Made by a program: the position numbers and the translations under genes
Notes under the pieces: model-generated
Database searches by the model: none
What the model saw: only the letters and a program-made list of their open reading frames with translations
What the model was told of the DNA's origin: nothing
Origin: Stereum hirsutum FP-91666 SS1
Taxonomy: Eukaryota > Basidiomycota > Agaricomycetes > Russulales > Stereaceae
DNA length: 64,000 nt
Direction: 5' to 3'
Assembly: GCF_000264905.1 (NCBI RefSeq)
Contig: NW_006763135.1
Location: 610,288-674,287 of the forward strand
Shown here: positions 1 through 10,853 of the stretch, piece after piece
Layout: every line of letters starts with the position of its first letter
Position numbering within the stretch: position 1 is the stretch's first letter

Positions 1-509
1 CCCTTGTTCAGTTGGTACACAGCCCGATGATCGTTTGGATGGAATGTTTGTTTGCCGTGTTCTTCGTTTTATCTCTTTTGTCCATGACCATGTTCTTTAC
101 CCTTGTGCTCTTGTTAATTGGTTCATACCCGATGAAGAGCCTGATGAAGTGACTGGGATGTGGATTGTACGCCCTGAGAAGGTTGGAGGTCGACGTTCCG
201 TTGGTTTGATTCACTTAGAATGCTTTGTTCGTGCTTGTCATTTACTCCCGGTCTTTGGTAACACAAGAATACCCCACTCATTTCAACATTCCGACTCCCT
301 TTCTGCTTTCAAAGCCTTCTACCTTAACCAATTTATTGATTATCACTCTCATGAATGTATTCCATCTACGTAAACTGTACTACCAGCGTATAAACACCAA
401 TTTATCCCATATCCCAATAATCAAGAGGAGATGGGCCACCACCTCTGACTTATCTGACTTACTGGGTTCGGTAAGCTCGGATAAGTCACTAAGTGATGTG
501 CAGAAGTGC

Positions 510-851
510 TGATGAACGCGACCATCCGAGATGCGTGTTGCATCCATAATGATTGAGCTCTGCTCAATTCCGTTGACGAAAGCAGTAGATGAACATAAGG
601 GGTCGACGTACTTCAGGTATCTGCCCATCTTCAGCTTCATCGTAGAACTTTCCTGATTTCTTCCAAGACGGTACCCAATCATCCTCGTACCGGGCCCGCA
701 ATCGATACCCATGCACCTCGAGAACATCTCTGTGTCGTTTCCACCAACGCTCGCCGCGTATTAAGACGCCAGGGTCCTCAAAGAAGCGTCGCCGACTTTC
801 CTCACTATGGTGCAAACGGCTTAGTAAGCGCCACTTTTGTACAGTGGCCAA
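510..851 (-). pseudogene. Truncated 5' fragment of a kinase-like gene
   Basis: The conceptual protein repeats the N-terminal signature of the complete kinase-like genes at 6085-7490, 58163-59481 and 61876-63248: a GERWWKRHRD block, then YRLRARYEDDWVPSW and FYDEAEDGQI. After an intron-sized gap it has IIMDATRISDG, matching the start of their second exon. Similarity stops near position 520, before the beta-3 lysine, so the ATP site, catalytic loop and DFG region are missing. No ATG opens the frame; the open stretch begins at a TTG near 851. The 5' part also overlaps one arm of an inverted repeat (803-842). The most likely reading is a remnant left by duplication and truncation. It should not make an active kinase. 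Confidence 0.6.
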
Positions 852-1150
852 TTTCGTCGGGCGAAAGTCGAAATCCCCATTTATTGAAAGAAAATTCCTG
901 GCACCCCTGTTTTTTTCGGAAAATAATAAACAAATGATTTAAATATTATTATCTGGCGGGGTGGCCAATTCCAAAAGTTCAACTTTGCCGGTTTTGAGGA
1001 TTTGGACGATCCCTCTAGAGGAACTCTTCCTTTCATCAAAAGGAGTGTTTCTGGAAGAGGGATAGTGAAAATTCTCAAAATTCGGCCCGCGGCACCGTCC
1101 TCAACGTCGTGTACAAAAGTGGCGGCGTCTAAGCCGTTTGCACCATAGTG
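803..1150. repeat. Inverted repeat pair, arms of about 40 bp
   Basis: The stretch 803-842 (begins CACTATGGTGCAAACGGC, ends with CCACTTTTGTAC) reappears inverted at 1111-1150 with a few mismatches. The roughly 270 bp between the arms is A/T-richer than its surroundings and has no convincing gene. The left arm lies in the N-terminal region of the truncated kinase-like fragment. It may be a small palindromic insertion, or an inverted duplication that broke the kinase copy. Confidence 0.6.
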
Positions 1151-1566
1151 AAACTATTGGCTTTTGACATGTCTCGCCACGACGGGTAGAAGCGAGAGAT
1201 ATGTGGTATGTTGTTTAATGATGATTGCTCACAAGCTGCTCAAAGTGTACGAAGAGGAAAAGGAGGGTCAACGTGGAAACAACCAAGGACGTTAGCCGGC
1301 CCGTCATCGGTGAGCGCTTGACGTTTTTATGGTCTACGCTGGTCTACGAGGACCGTGACGCGGACTGGGTCTTTCACAACAACTTGAAGTCGTCCAGTTC
1401 CAGACACAAGAAACTGCACACGCACAACAACGACTGCCTCATTATCAACTCCAGGTGGCTTCAAGGTTTTGCGGCTGTGTTCAAAGTATCCTTCCGCTCG
1501 GGACGTGGCAACTGGTGTCAATGATCCACTTCTCACGAAGGTGCTCTTGTTTTCGTGTGGTATCTT

Positions 1567-2840
1567 ACAGGGTTTTGCATAAGAAACCGGAATGTCGCGC
1601 GCAGAAAAATCCTGTGTGCCTGAACCAAACAAAGCCGTAAACGGCAGCCTTGCTCGGCATTCCTCGGCAGGATTCGTGTGGCACCAGAGATGTATGCCCC
1701 TGTACTCGAGCATACCGACATTGCAAGTCATTCATCCCACTGACGAGTGATCAGGAATTTTGAATTTATGTTTCTACTCAAATATATAGCAGCTCGAGCC
1801 CAGGATATCTGGTAAGAAAACCATAACTAACTAGAAACCACATCGACGCTCAACTTCAAAGACGCAGACGTGCACCTTGAGCTGTCATCTACACGACTCG
1901 AGTCTCATATTCTACCGGGATCACAGAATTCTCACAAATCAACCCACTCAACCAATCCATGCATGCCTGCGGTCTGAGTCGAAACTCGTGGAAGCATGAA
2001 ATAGATACATTGTAAATGTGCTGAGAGACATTACAGAGGAGATGAGGGTGGGCATATATGTCTCGGAGACATACGAAGCGAGGTGGGAGGGCATCGCTAG
2101 AACGGGCCTGGAGTCACAGCTTCTCAAGCTGATTCCACTGAAGCAAATCTGACGCATACCGTTGAAAACGAACCAAACACGCACCGGTTACCCAATCCTG
2201 ACGCTTTGCCCACGGAATGTGATGCTTTGTTGTTTGCAGGGCAGTTCGCGATCACGGACAAGGCAGTGCCCCGATTTTGAGGAGGATAAGAGGAGCCAAG
2301 CGCAGAGCAGAGCACAATGAGTTCAAATGCGAGAAAAGACACACCGTTCCTACCTACGCCAACGATCAAGCTTCCCAGACCACCTTCCTGCAAAAATATC
2401 ACTCCAGTGGCGCCGATACCCTTGTCCAGGAGCTCATCGTCCTTGTCGTATAGATAGCATGGCCGGGGGTGCGAGCTGGAACCCGATTGTCCTTGCGACT
2501 TCCAGAGCAAAGAGTTGACATTGATGGCATTGCAATGTTGTTAGGTAGGGACTCCTGGAATACTGAACGCGTTGATGATTGCGAGAATCTTGTCACGAAG
2601 ATACAATGGAAGCGATACGTGTTGTAGCGCGAGGTCCCGTATGAGGTCGGTTCGAGCACTACAGAGCATATCAAGAGGCGTATGGACGGTGTGGGCTGCA
2701 GAGATGAGAAAGGCCTCTGACTCTGAGGCGCGCCACTGCCGAAACATCGCCGAGAGTGCTTACCATTTACGGCTTTGTTTGGCTCAGGCACCCAGGATTT
2801 TTCTGAGCGCAACATTCCGGTTTCATATGCAAAACCCTGT
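1567..2840. repeat. Inverted repeat, 78-bp arms (1567-1644 and 2763-2840)
   Basis: Positions 1567-1644 are repeated as the reverse complement at 2763-2840 with about eight mismatches. Both arms begin ACAGGGTTTTGCATA and contain AAAAATCCTG and CCAAACAAAGCCGTAAA. Each arm can encode the start of the same short peptide (EKS.VPEPNKAVNG), in opposite directions. In the right arm this continues into a spliced reading frame (2541-2815). The 1.1 kb between the arms holds no other confident gene. Confidence 0.65.
2541..2815 (-). CDS. Unrecognised small spliced gene
   Basis: From the ATG at 2815 the frame reads MLRSEKSWVPEPNKAVN. A GTAAGC donor follows, and splicing to a downstream CTCAG acceptor continues into ESEAFLISAAHTVHTPLD and further to a TAA at 2541, giving about 80 residues. 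The second exon is helical-looking and lacks low-complexity bias. The first exon is shared with the inverted copy at 1567-1644. No family is recognised. The product may extend into an open frame further left (to about 2124), but no clear splice supports this. It could be a pseudogene or part of a decayed mobile element. Confidence 0.3.
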
Positions 2841-2952
2841 ATGGGTCCAGATGTACCTCTGGTTTCTTGATCGTCGCCACTGATGAGTCCTCACCCCACA
2901 CTACTCCCTTGTGAGTAGTTTGAGGATGACCTGACACGAGTTGGAATCACGG

Positions 2953-3221
2953 TACTGTAGTTTTTCGACCAACTGTTCGTCACGCGTCACGCCGACTGCG
3001 TCGACGAACAGATTTGGTCCCGGTGTCACGCATACAAAGGGGTTCACGAACAGAAAATCGTGACCGATTTGCGCACAAAATCGTTAAAAATGCCATTTTT
3101 GGGCCAAATGCGAGCAATTTCGCCTGTTCGTCACGCGTGGCCCACCTGAACGAACCGTGGCCCAGCGGTGGTCACGGCTGACATAATTCTCCCACGAACA
3201 CTTGGTCGAAAAAGTACAGTA
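2953..3221. mobile_element. MITE copy 1, 269 bp, TA-flanked with terminal inverted repeats
   Basis: The element begins TACTGTAGTTTTTCGACCAA and ends with the inverted equivalent (TTGGTCGAAAAAGTACAGTA), so the ends are near-perfect inverted repeats of about 28 bp bounded by TA. The interior repeats GTTCG and CACGCGT motifs in both directions and has no reading frame. A second, shorter copy lies at 5203-5355. TA flanks and lack of coding content fit a non-autonomous element mobilised by a Tc1/mariner-type transposase; the superfamily is inferred from the TA only. Confidence 0.8.
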
Positions 3222-3334
3222 TGACCAAGCCGTATCAAGGGTATTTATACCTCTCCGGGTTGCCGGCTTCTCCAATCCTCCCTCTCCCATCGACCTTGAT
3301 TCACTGTTATAATTTTTCTGAGGCCTGTTGCGCT

Positions 3335-4619
3335 ATGTCTGGTGTTGAAACCATCCTTCTTCCTGCCCTGATCCCTGCTGGTGCTAGCATTATCGCCGTC
3401 GTTGTTCCAATGCTGATTCCGGCTAAGGGCGAGGAGCTTGTGGATGACACTGACATTCTACTTGGCAAATTCCTGGATCTCTATAATGAATGTAAGCCCA
3501 AAATGACCCAAGTCCAAATAAACAATGCAGAAATGCTGAGGCGACAGTGCGTATTTCTGTGGTAGACTACTAGTTCACGATACTCACCACTGATATCCAA
3601 ACATGTCCCAGAGCTTATACAAAGCGTAAACACCTCGATGGCTTGCCTAAAGGCCTGAGAGCTTGCTGGCAAGGCGCATATGCCAGCGCATACAGCCTTC
3701 AAGAGGGTCGAAGTGAGCCATAGCATCTGCTCTGGATGAGTCCACAAGTGTACTAATGCTGCTCTACAAGCGCTTTTCGCTAGACTTGAAGGCGATAGAG
3801 ACTGGTCTAAGCAACTGTAAAACTGGACTCTATAATCTCTCGATGAGTGCCCTGCTGACTGGTATCCCGTTGTCTAGCTGGAGATGCAAACATAGATCTG
3901 CAGTCATCAGAATCCGAGTCGTCGATGCGTGACAACAATGTATCGCCTTCGAGCAAGTCCATTAAGGCCATTATGCTTTTCCCCTTTCGTCGTGATCGCA
4001 AGAAACAAGAAGACACCGGCGACGATGACGTTGCGCGCTTGCACACCGCCAGCCAACAATTATCCGAGTTCGTCTCCGCCCATACAGACAGGCTGCATAC
4101 GGTCAGCGTGGGCGTTATCCCTCCTGGAGATAGTACGCTCTTTCTTTTGATGCATGCCCCGCCTTGTGTGTTGTTCTCATTTTCTTCGGCTTCTTTTGGG
4201 CTTCTTAGTTGATAGTGTCACTGTTATCGGTGACGACGAAGCACCTGGAAGCGGGGTCGATGCAATCTCGGACGACGCCTTTCGCAGTTCAGACCAAACT
4301 GAAGGTATGTTCATGACCAGTAATATTCTGAGTACTACGTCGATCAAGATGCTGTCTCAGTTCTAGACACCGTACTACCCGGGATGTCGGCTGACGCCAA
4401 TGTCGAGCCCCTTAGTATGGCTGAAAGGCAGGCCATTACGGATGTATTACACTTCGCCCCAGGTCCTGGCAAGCATGACAGTGAGCAGCTACGCCATTGC
4501 GATTGGGTTTGCAGTTGGAACTAATGCAAATTATTGTATGCATAATTCTTATGTTAGATTCTGACACCGTCTCTCTGGCGCCTAGTGTGCACACCATCTA
4601 TATTCCTGGTGTAGCGTAG
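3335..4619 (+). CDS. Lineage-specific multi-exon gene, hydrophobic N-terminus and acidic tail
   Basis: Starts at ATG 3335. The first exon encodes a hydrophobic Ala/Ile/Val-rich segment (about residues 5-30, with SIIAVVVPMLIP), then a charged helical stretch with LLGKFLDLYNECKPK. Later exons are clear: about 3903-4131 (a Ser/Glu start, then FPFRRDRKKQEDTGDDD), 4209-4304, 4364-4480 and 4559-4619, joined by good GT-AG sites and ending in TAG. The tail is rich in Asp, Glu and Ser. Exons between 3549 and 3900 are unresolved. Overall layout resembles the small genes divergent from the kinase-like genes at 57 and 61 kb, and a kinase-like gene lies just downstream on the opposite strand. Function unknown. 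Confidence 0.5.
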
Positions 4620-6084
4620 GCACAAGCTTTCGTTGGGTCCTTGTCGTCTTGTACCACGAGGAAGTGGTTTTGAGAAATAACGCTTTGCACGCTGGCGTGC
4701 ACCGATCGTGATCTGTTTTACTGAGTCTCGCAAAGATGAATCAAGCTCTTTTATCTGAAGGAGATGCTCAATCTGGAGGATGAATATTCTACCTCACATA
4801 TCGTTCGCAGTGGTAGACTAATTCTTTACAGCTGATTGCGGTACATAGGGTGTGGCGCAAATTTCTTCCGAAAAAGGCCGTTTTTATGTACTCCGATGTA
4901 TATCAGTCGTAGCTCGTTCAGTTTTGACAATGACATCGAATAAATTAGACGATCTTACTTGTGTGGAGAATCCGCAGACAATTGTGTTCTCAGATTTTCG
5001 ATTCGGTGATCTGGGATGCTGTGTGGTCAAAATGTGTGGCCCCGATGGTCAAGGTAAGTATATCATCTCCAGAGGTATGTACTCGTCATTCGCGGTCTGT
5101 GATTTCCATTCAGATTGTTTGAATAGCTCATGGACATACAACCCATACCACGGAAATCTATTTGGTCGTGATCTGGACATTTGGTGAGTGGTGACCGTTG
5201 AGTACTGTAGTTTTTCGACCAACTGTTCGCCCGATTAGGAAATTCCTAGGGTTGGGGTTGGCCGATGAACCTCGATTTCTAATCGGAGCTCATCGGCACC
5301 CTCAGAATTTCCTGGCCGTGACGCGTGACGAACAGTTGGTCGTAAAAGTACAGTAGTGTGGCACCGTGTATATCATGATTCCAGCATTCAAACGGCCACT
5401 ATATATTGTCCACCCCGGATATGTACCACAGAACTATAGTACTCACACAGCCATCCTGTCGAAATGTGCCTAGCTGTGCTCTGCTAAAACAAGCACGAAT
5501 GTGAAATGATAGACACGAGTGCCACTGTGGCCCTTAGCCCACGCGTGGGTTTGGCGTCATATGTGGCCAGGCTTGCTCATTGATGCCTTCCTTCCGCACA
5601 TTCATCTACGAGGCATATATTCATGCAACAAATTTGCGCAACTCTTTTACACATTACTTGCGCTGGTGCTATGCTTGTATTCTCAGTGTTTCTTCTGTTC
5701 AACATGTCTGGTTGTGAACTCACCACTAGGAGCAACACCCAAGCCAAAATGAGTCGGGCCATGTGACCTTTCGCCTTGTGTGAGATGCGAAAACTCGAGC
5801 AGATCAAGCGCCAATGTATCGCTCAGCTTTTTCTCCCATGGGCGATGAGAACTCAGCTCCGGCACGCCGCATCAAGCTTGGGCATGGAACAAATGCAGCA
5901 GCCATACCAGTTTACATGGCGATCAAGAACAGAAGCCAATAATAAATTATGGATAGTAGATAAGTAACGAGAACAACTAAAGAGCGAAGCAAATAACAGC
6001 AACATGGCAAAGCAAGACGCAGAAAAAGAGCATATAAGATTGTGACGAAGATTACTCGACATATATGAAGAGGCAAGAAAGAAT
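4620..6084. other. Gene-poor interval between the 3.3-kb gene and the kinase-like gene
   Basis: Apart from the MITE at 5203-5355 no confident gene is visible. An ATG-initiated frame at 4930-5187 (85 codons, starting MTSNKLDDLTCVENP) ends just before the MITE. It has no recognisable motif or supporting splice sites, so it could be chance or a gene remnant. Confidence 0.4.
5203..5355. mobile_element. MITE copy 2, 153 bp, same family as 2953-3221
   Basis: The same termini as copy 1 (TACTGTAGTTTTTCGACCAA at the left, TTGGTCGTAAAAGTACAGTA at the right) enclose only about 100 bp. The interior shares the GTGACGCGTGACGAACAG motif next to the right end but is otherwise different. TA borders both ends. 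It has no coding capacity. The pair shows terminal conservation with interior divergence, as expected for MITEs. Confidence 0.8.
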
Positions 6085-7490
6085 TCAGGGATTGGGAATG
6101 GAGGGTAAACCTGCACAAACGTATCCGATAGTGCGTATGAAATGAGGTACAAGCTTGTACACACTCAGAACGATCTCCTTCCGTTTAATCAATCCCGATC
6201 GCAGTTTCCATCCACTCAAAGAGTCCAGGATTTTATGATACTGAGCTACAACTTCGTCAATTTTCGGACGTTTCGACGGATCCGCCTTCGTCATATCGCT
6301 GATCAAAGGGTAGATGAATTGGAACCCGAAATAATTCTATGATGTGGTCAATCCGTTCGTCAGAAACCGCAGAAATTATACGAGAAGGGATGGGACATAC
6401 TTGATAGATATGCAGACGGATGAAATTGCCAAGGAAGTATATATCGGTCGCAAAGGGGTCGCAGGGTATATCCTGATTGGGACCATTGTGCTCTGGCGGA
6501 GACTTGTCGCCTGCCAGTTGTGGCAGCTCCAGTGGCGGGCCGTCCTCGGGGTTGTAGCGACGAGCGTGGCCATAATCAATCCAGACGTAACGAGGAGGCC
6601 GTTGGGTACGAGTGTAGTGTTTGGCGTGGCGTTTATAATCACGGCTACGATTGTTAGCGATAGGGTGGAATGACTCAGGATACATGGTCGTTGGATCCAT
6701 CATGAGGTTGTTGTATGTGCAATCACTGAGATCCGTTAGACAAGCCACAAGGCATAAAAGCGATATGCTTTACCGGTGAGCTACATGGTTATCATGTAAA
6801 AAGTGGATTCCCTGTAGCATTGCGGGACGACAATGCAGGAGGGAGAAATATCAGGACACAGACCGGTGATCATAGACGAACAAAAAAAGAGCGTACCTCG
6901 AGCATCTGCGTCAGCATAGCCATAACTTCACCAACAGTATGAAATGAAGGGCTGTTCCATGGCCTGAGCAAGGGAAAGACGAGCACTTCTACATCCTCTC
7001 GCCTCGCAAGTGACGGCTCATCGTTGAGCGTTCCCATTTCCGGCACATTCAAAATGTCTAAGAGCTTCACTGAATGGTTGCGAGGGTCTGAAGCGATGGG
7101 TTCCGTGTTAACGTAACGAGTAAGTTCCATTTCATAAGGGCCGTCGGAGGCGCTCATGGGTTTCATGATGACAGGCGCCCCGTCTGAAGTCCTAATGGCA
7201 TCGAACATGATATTGGCCTGAAAGGGACGTTATGAAGAAACAAAGGATCTGTATGTCGATACAGAGAGACGTACCCTGACTTGTCCATCCTCTGTTTCGT
7301 GGTAGAACTGATTTTTCCCCCTCCACGATGGCACCCAACCTTCCTGGTATCTGGGTGCGCGAAACCTGTATCCGGCTTCCTCGAAAAAGGTACGACATCG
7401 AAGCCAACGATGTTCCGCAAAGGTGAGCGAGCCAGGACCATCAGTAAAGGCAGTTGGGCGTCCGAAGACGGCGAGCTCTGCCTGAGACAT
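6085..7490 (-). CDS. Kinase-like protein, copy A
   Basis: Spliced from ATG 7490 to TGA 6085 in at least five exons. The N-terminus has the family signature (HRWLRCRTFFEEAGYRF, then WVPSW and YHETEDGQV). Kinase motifs follow in order: a candidate beta-3 lysine in VIMKPM, a catalytic loop HVAHRDCTYNNLMMD split by an intron, a DFG-equivalent WIDYGHARRY, an APE-like SPPEH, and subdomain IX in DPFATDIYFLGN. The last exon ends DPSKRPKIDEVV plus a hydrophobic C-terminal tail. HRD aspartate and asparagine are kept, but the loop lysine is Tyr and DFG is DYG. It is the most divergent of the three complete copies. It likely phosphorylates protein, but the substrate is unknown and activity is not assured. 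Confidence 0.75.
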
Positions 7491-8054
7491 CTGTCAATAT
7501 CGTATGTAGGAATTCCTGTGAGGTTAAGTGGTCATGACAGACGAGACGACGAATGGCGGGCCGGATGCAAGCTGGAATCAACATCACTGCAAATATATAC
7601 AAACAATGGATACGGTGGGACAATGACCACGGACTCGGAGGTTGTATCATGTCGATGGGTTTGGCGCGACTTGTTTTCTGACGGAAATCTTCTTTGAAGC
7701 GCCCGGCGGTGCGCATGCCAACACAGAAGACCAACACACACAGGTACGTACCGTAACCGCTGCTCCTTTACCGGGGATCTCGACCATACTGGTCTCTGGC
7801 TCTTTTTGTCTCTTCTACTGCTTGAGCCGACCGAAAGGTACCCTCGTCGACCACGCTGTTGATGCTTATGGGACCTTGTGTATCTTTATGGATGTCTACG
7901 TTCACTTGCCTTGCCCTTCTACAGAAGCCAATCGTCTAGGATCGAACATCGCTATCGCTATCACCCGTCTCCTGCATACACCAACAATAGACACGCAACA
8001 TTCCGTTGCTGCCTTACTCACAGCCCTCCACCGGAGTAGGACGATCTTACAATA
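7491..8054. other. Intergenic region, kinase-like gene to MFS gene
   Basis: This is the 5' flank of the kinase-like gene (leftward from 7490) and the 3' flank of the MFS gene ending at 8055. A long plus-strand open frame crosses it but runs antisense into the MFS coding exons and is not credible. Nothing else is seen. Confidence 0.4.
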
Positions 8055-10205
8055 TCACTCGACCCTCGGAATCCTGTCCACCCTCGGCACAAACCACCAA
8101 CAAGCCCCCTGCGCGCCCAGTAGCGCAACCACACTCGGCTCCACGATCCATATCCCCACTCCCTTCTGTGCGCTCAAGAGACCGACCAATAACGGGAAGA
8201 GAGCGCTTCCGATTTGACCCACAGAGGAGATGATGGCGAAAGCGTCGGCGTGGAGGCGCCGGGGAAGGAGTTTGCCACCGGTGGTTATCACGGTGGCGTA
8301 GAAGGTCGAGATGGCGAGGCTATAGAGGCACCAAGAACCAAGTAAAGTAAAATCAGTGGATAGTCCTTGGAGATGGGCGAAGAGGGAGAGTGGCAGGTGG
8401 AAGTATGCTGGCATGATGATGTGGTGGAAGGCAAAGCGGCGCACCCGACAAGAGCAGTAGCAGCAGCAGTAGATGCGACTGCAGGGACAGCCCATGCGAT
8501 GGCTTCGAGCGCGATCGCAATAGCAAGGTAGAAGAAGATAGCACGCCGTTCACCGATGAATGTGTTCAGCGCTGGGAGAGCGATGCGTCCGATTGCTAAG
8601 CCTGGAGGCGTCACATATAAAGATAAGCCACGGTGTCCGATGTCGAGCTTGGAAGGGGAGAGGCAACGCACCGAGGTAAAAGGCAGAGGCGACCCAAGAA
8701 GCACCTTCGGGACTGCCTTTTCGGACTTCAAGGACGTAGGAGACAATCCATCCACCACTGCAGACGTATGTGCGCCGATGATCGGCTATGTCAATCCTGC
8801 CGAAAGGGTAATGGCGAGCGACAGAATCACTTACATTGTTTCCTCGGCTCTGAGAATTCCGTCGGTTGCGCAGAAAAGTTAGCGACTTTCGGCAAGAGCA
8901 ACTGGTCAGGCATAGCATACGTACCCCACGTAAAGCATCAAAAATATAGCGAGAATCCAAACCGTCTTGCTCGTCAATGTTTCACGTAAACTATGATCCG
9001 TACCTCCAACGGACACTTGTGGCTCCGCAGGATGTGCAGGTAAGGCTTGAAGATCGTGGAAAGCGAACCAGACGAGTGCGAATACGGGGACATTCATCCC
9101 TACGTTGGTCACGTAGAATAGGTGGTACTGGACGCGTCATACAATGTGAGTTCCTAGGTAGAGATATTAGGTTATTGAGGACAGAACAGACGGGAATTCC
9201 ATGAGTGACCATGGCGGTGGCGACGAGAGGGCTTGCGAATGCGCCGAGGCCATAGATACCGTGAAGGATACCAGTGTACATCAGTGGTCGGCGGAGGAGT
9301 GCGAAGTAAGCATGACACAAGCCAAGCTAAGTTTGAGACCGTTAGTGTTACACCATGATTAATAATAATGCCACATACCTGTGTGGCAAATGCGACCCCT
9401 ACGACCCAGAAGCCGAAGCACATTAGATTGAAGTTAACTTGTTGAGATGAGTTGATAGCATTCTACATATATGGTGGTTTACTTCAGCAAACAACTTGGG
9501 TTATGAGAGATTGAGGGACGCACGCCGACGAGCTCTATGGCTACAGCAACAAGTAATGCTCTACCAAACCCGATCTTCCGAGCTAGTGTGCCTGAGGCTG
9601 CCGCTGCCGCAGCGTAGCCCAGAAATGTGGAGACGAAGAGGATCGCAACGCGTGCGTATCCGATATTGTAAGCTTCTTCGATGTAAGGGATGAGAGCACC
9701 AGTCGCTCCTCCACTGGACACGTAAGACTTAGTATGAGTTTTTGAGTCTGAACACGGTACGAGCAACCTACTTCCAACCAGCTAGAAAGAGCGTCACAAA
9801 AGCTGCACCCATCCGTAGACGCCGCGTGGATGTGCTTTCCGGAAGAAGTTCTTCACTCACCAACGCGCCAGGTGCTGACGACGCCGTCGCTGGAGGATAG
9901 CTGAGTTCAGGTAGCACTATAGATGGCGCCATGACGGCTAGGTTCGCTGCATTGGCCAGCTGGTCATTGGGATCATCCGAAGGGTGGCTCTCTTCGGCGA
10001 TGCCATTGTCGGCCACATTCAGCGTCTCTTTTGACTGTCGATCGTCCTCGATCTGTGGTGATTTTGTGTCGTCATCGCCAGTAGGTTCTCCGGATGCTGC
10101 AACTCTGTGTCGAGGCTGGGGAATGTTAAGCGTTTCATCCGGTATCAGAGCGAGAGATCCGCGTTCGAGACGAGAAACTTCAGAGAGCTCGAAGGCGGTA
10201 GACAT
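8055..10205 (-). CDS. MFS transporter, copy 1
   Basis: From ATG 10205 a polar cytoplasmic N-terminus of about 130 residues leads into membrane segments beginning RMGAAFVTLFLAGWK. Successive exons give GGATGALIPYIEEAYNIGY, the loop-like LARKIGFGRALL, LMCFGFWVVGVAFATQ, TGILHGIYGLGAFASPL, SKTVWILAIFLMLYVG, GGWIVSYVLEVRKGSPEG, LAIGRIALPALNTFIGERR and the C-terminal GSALFPLLVGLLSAQKG, ending at TGA 8055. About 12 helices and at least eight short introns fit a major facilitator of the fungal BSC6-like group; substrate unknown. The gene is a close paralogue of 18438-20552, which is inverted relative to it. It is transcribed divergently from the Btz gene at 10854, sharing about 650 bp of upstream DNA. 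Confidence 0.85.
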
Positions 10206-10853
10206 TGACGACCCAGAACTGGCGATACCGGGGCAGTAAGAGTGAGCTCGAGTTCGTCGTGGACGTCGATGTGAAGAGTCCGAGAGGTGAGCCTCGGACT
10301 TTAATTTTTTAAAGCGTTGGGGCTAGGGCTGGGACATTTACGTATCGCAAGACATCTGAGACGTAGCCATTCCTAAGAGCATGACCAGCCTCCTGCAGAG
10401 AAGATAAGTCCGAGACGTTCTGCAGGAGAACCTTGTTCATCTAGAGAGAAAATACGAGACCGAGCCTGATTACTGTGCATGAGACAGGTGGCAATTGATG
10501 TGGCGTGTGCCGGAGCCGACATGACTCAAAGAAAAGACGCGGAGCTCCAAATATCGCGTGCCTTGGCCCTGTTATTCAAACTCAGAGGCCCTCAGCCACT
10601 TGCGCCCAACCTGCGCCTGCCCCTCACCGTCTTTGACAACCTCCACGTCGTTCTCCACGCCGCAAACGACATCGTCCTCGGCACCTCATCACCACCGTTT
10701 AATACGCTGAAAATCCGGACAAATTAGCCCTAGTCTCTTGTCTTTCTAGTTCTACCACTTACTCGTCTCCTCGTACGTCAGCGCGCTCTTTTTTCTCAGG
10801 CCACACTCTGTCTCACTCCCCGCAATCCATCTAGTGCCACTTGCTCAGTCCAA
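10206..10853. promoter_or_regulatory. Shared upstream region of MFS copy 1 and the Btz gene
   Basis: This 648-bp gap separates two divergent start codons and must carry both promoters. The 110 bp before ATG 10854 are pyrimidine-rich (CT blocks), common near basidiomycete transcription starts. A small open frame at 10479-10727 has no family features and is probably chance. Confidence 0.4.

Noticed and set aside
7642..8217. 191-codon plus-strand open frame
   Set aside because: Antisense to the 3' exons of MFS copy 1, with no protein-like motifs.
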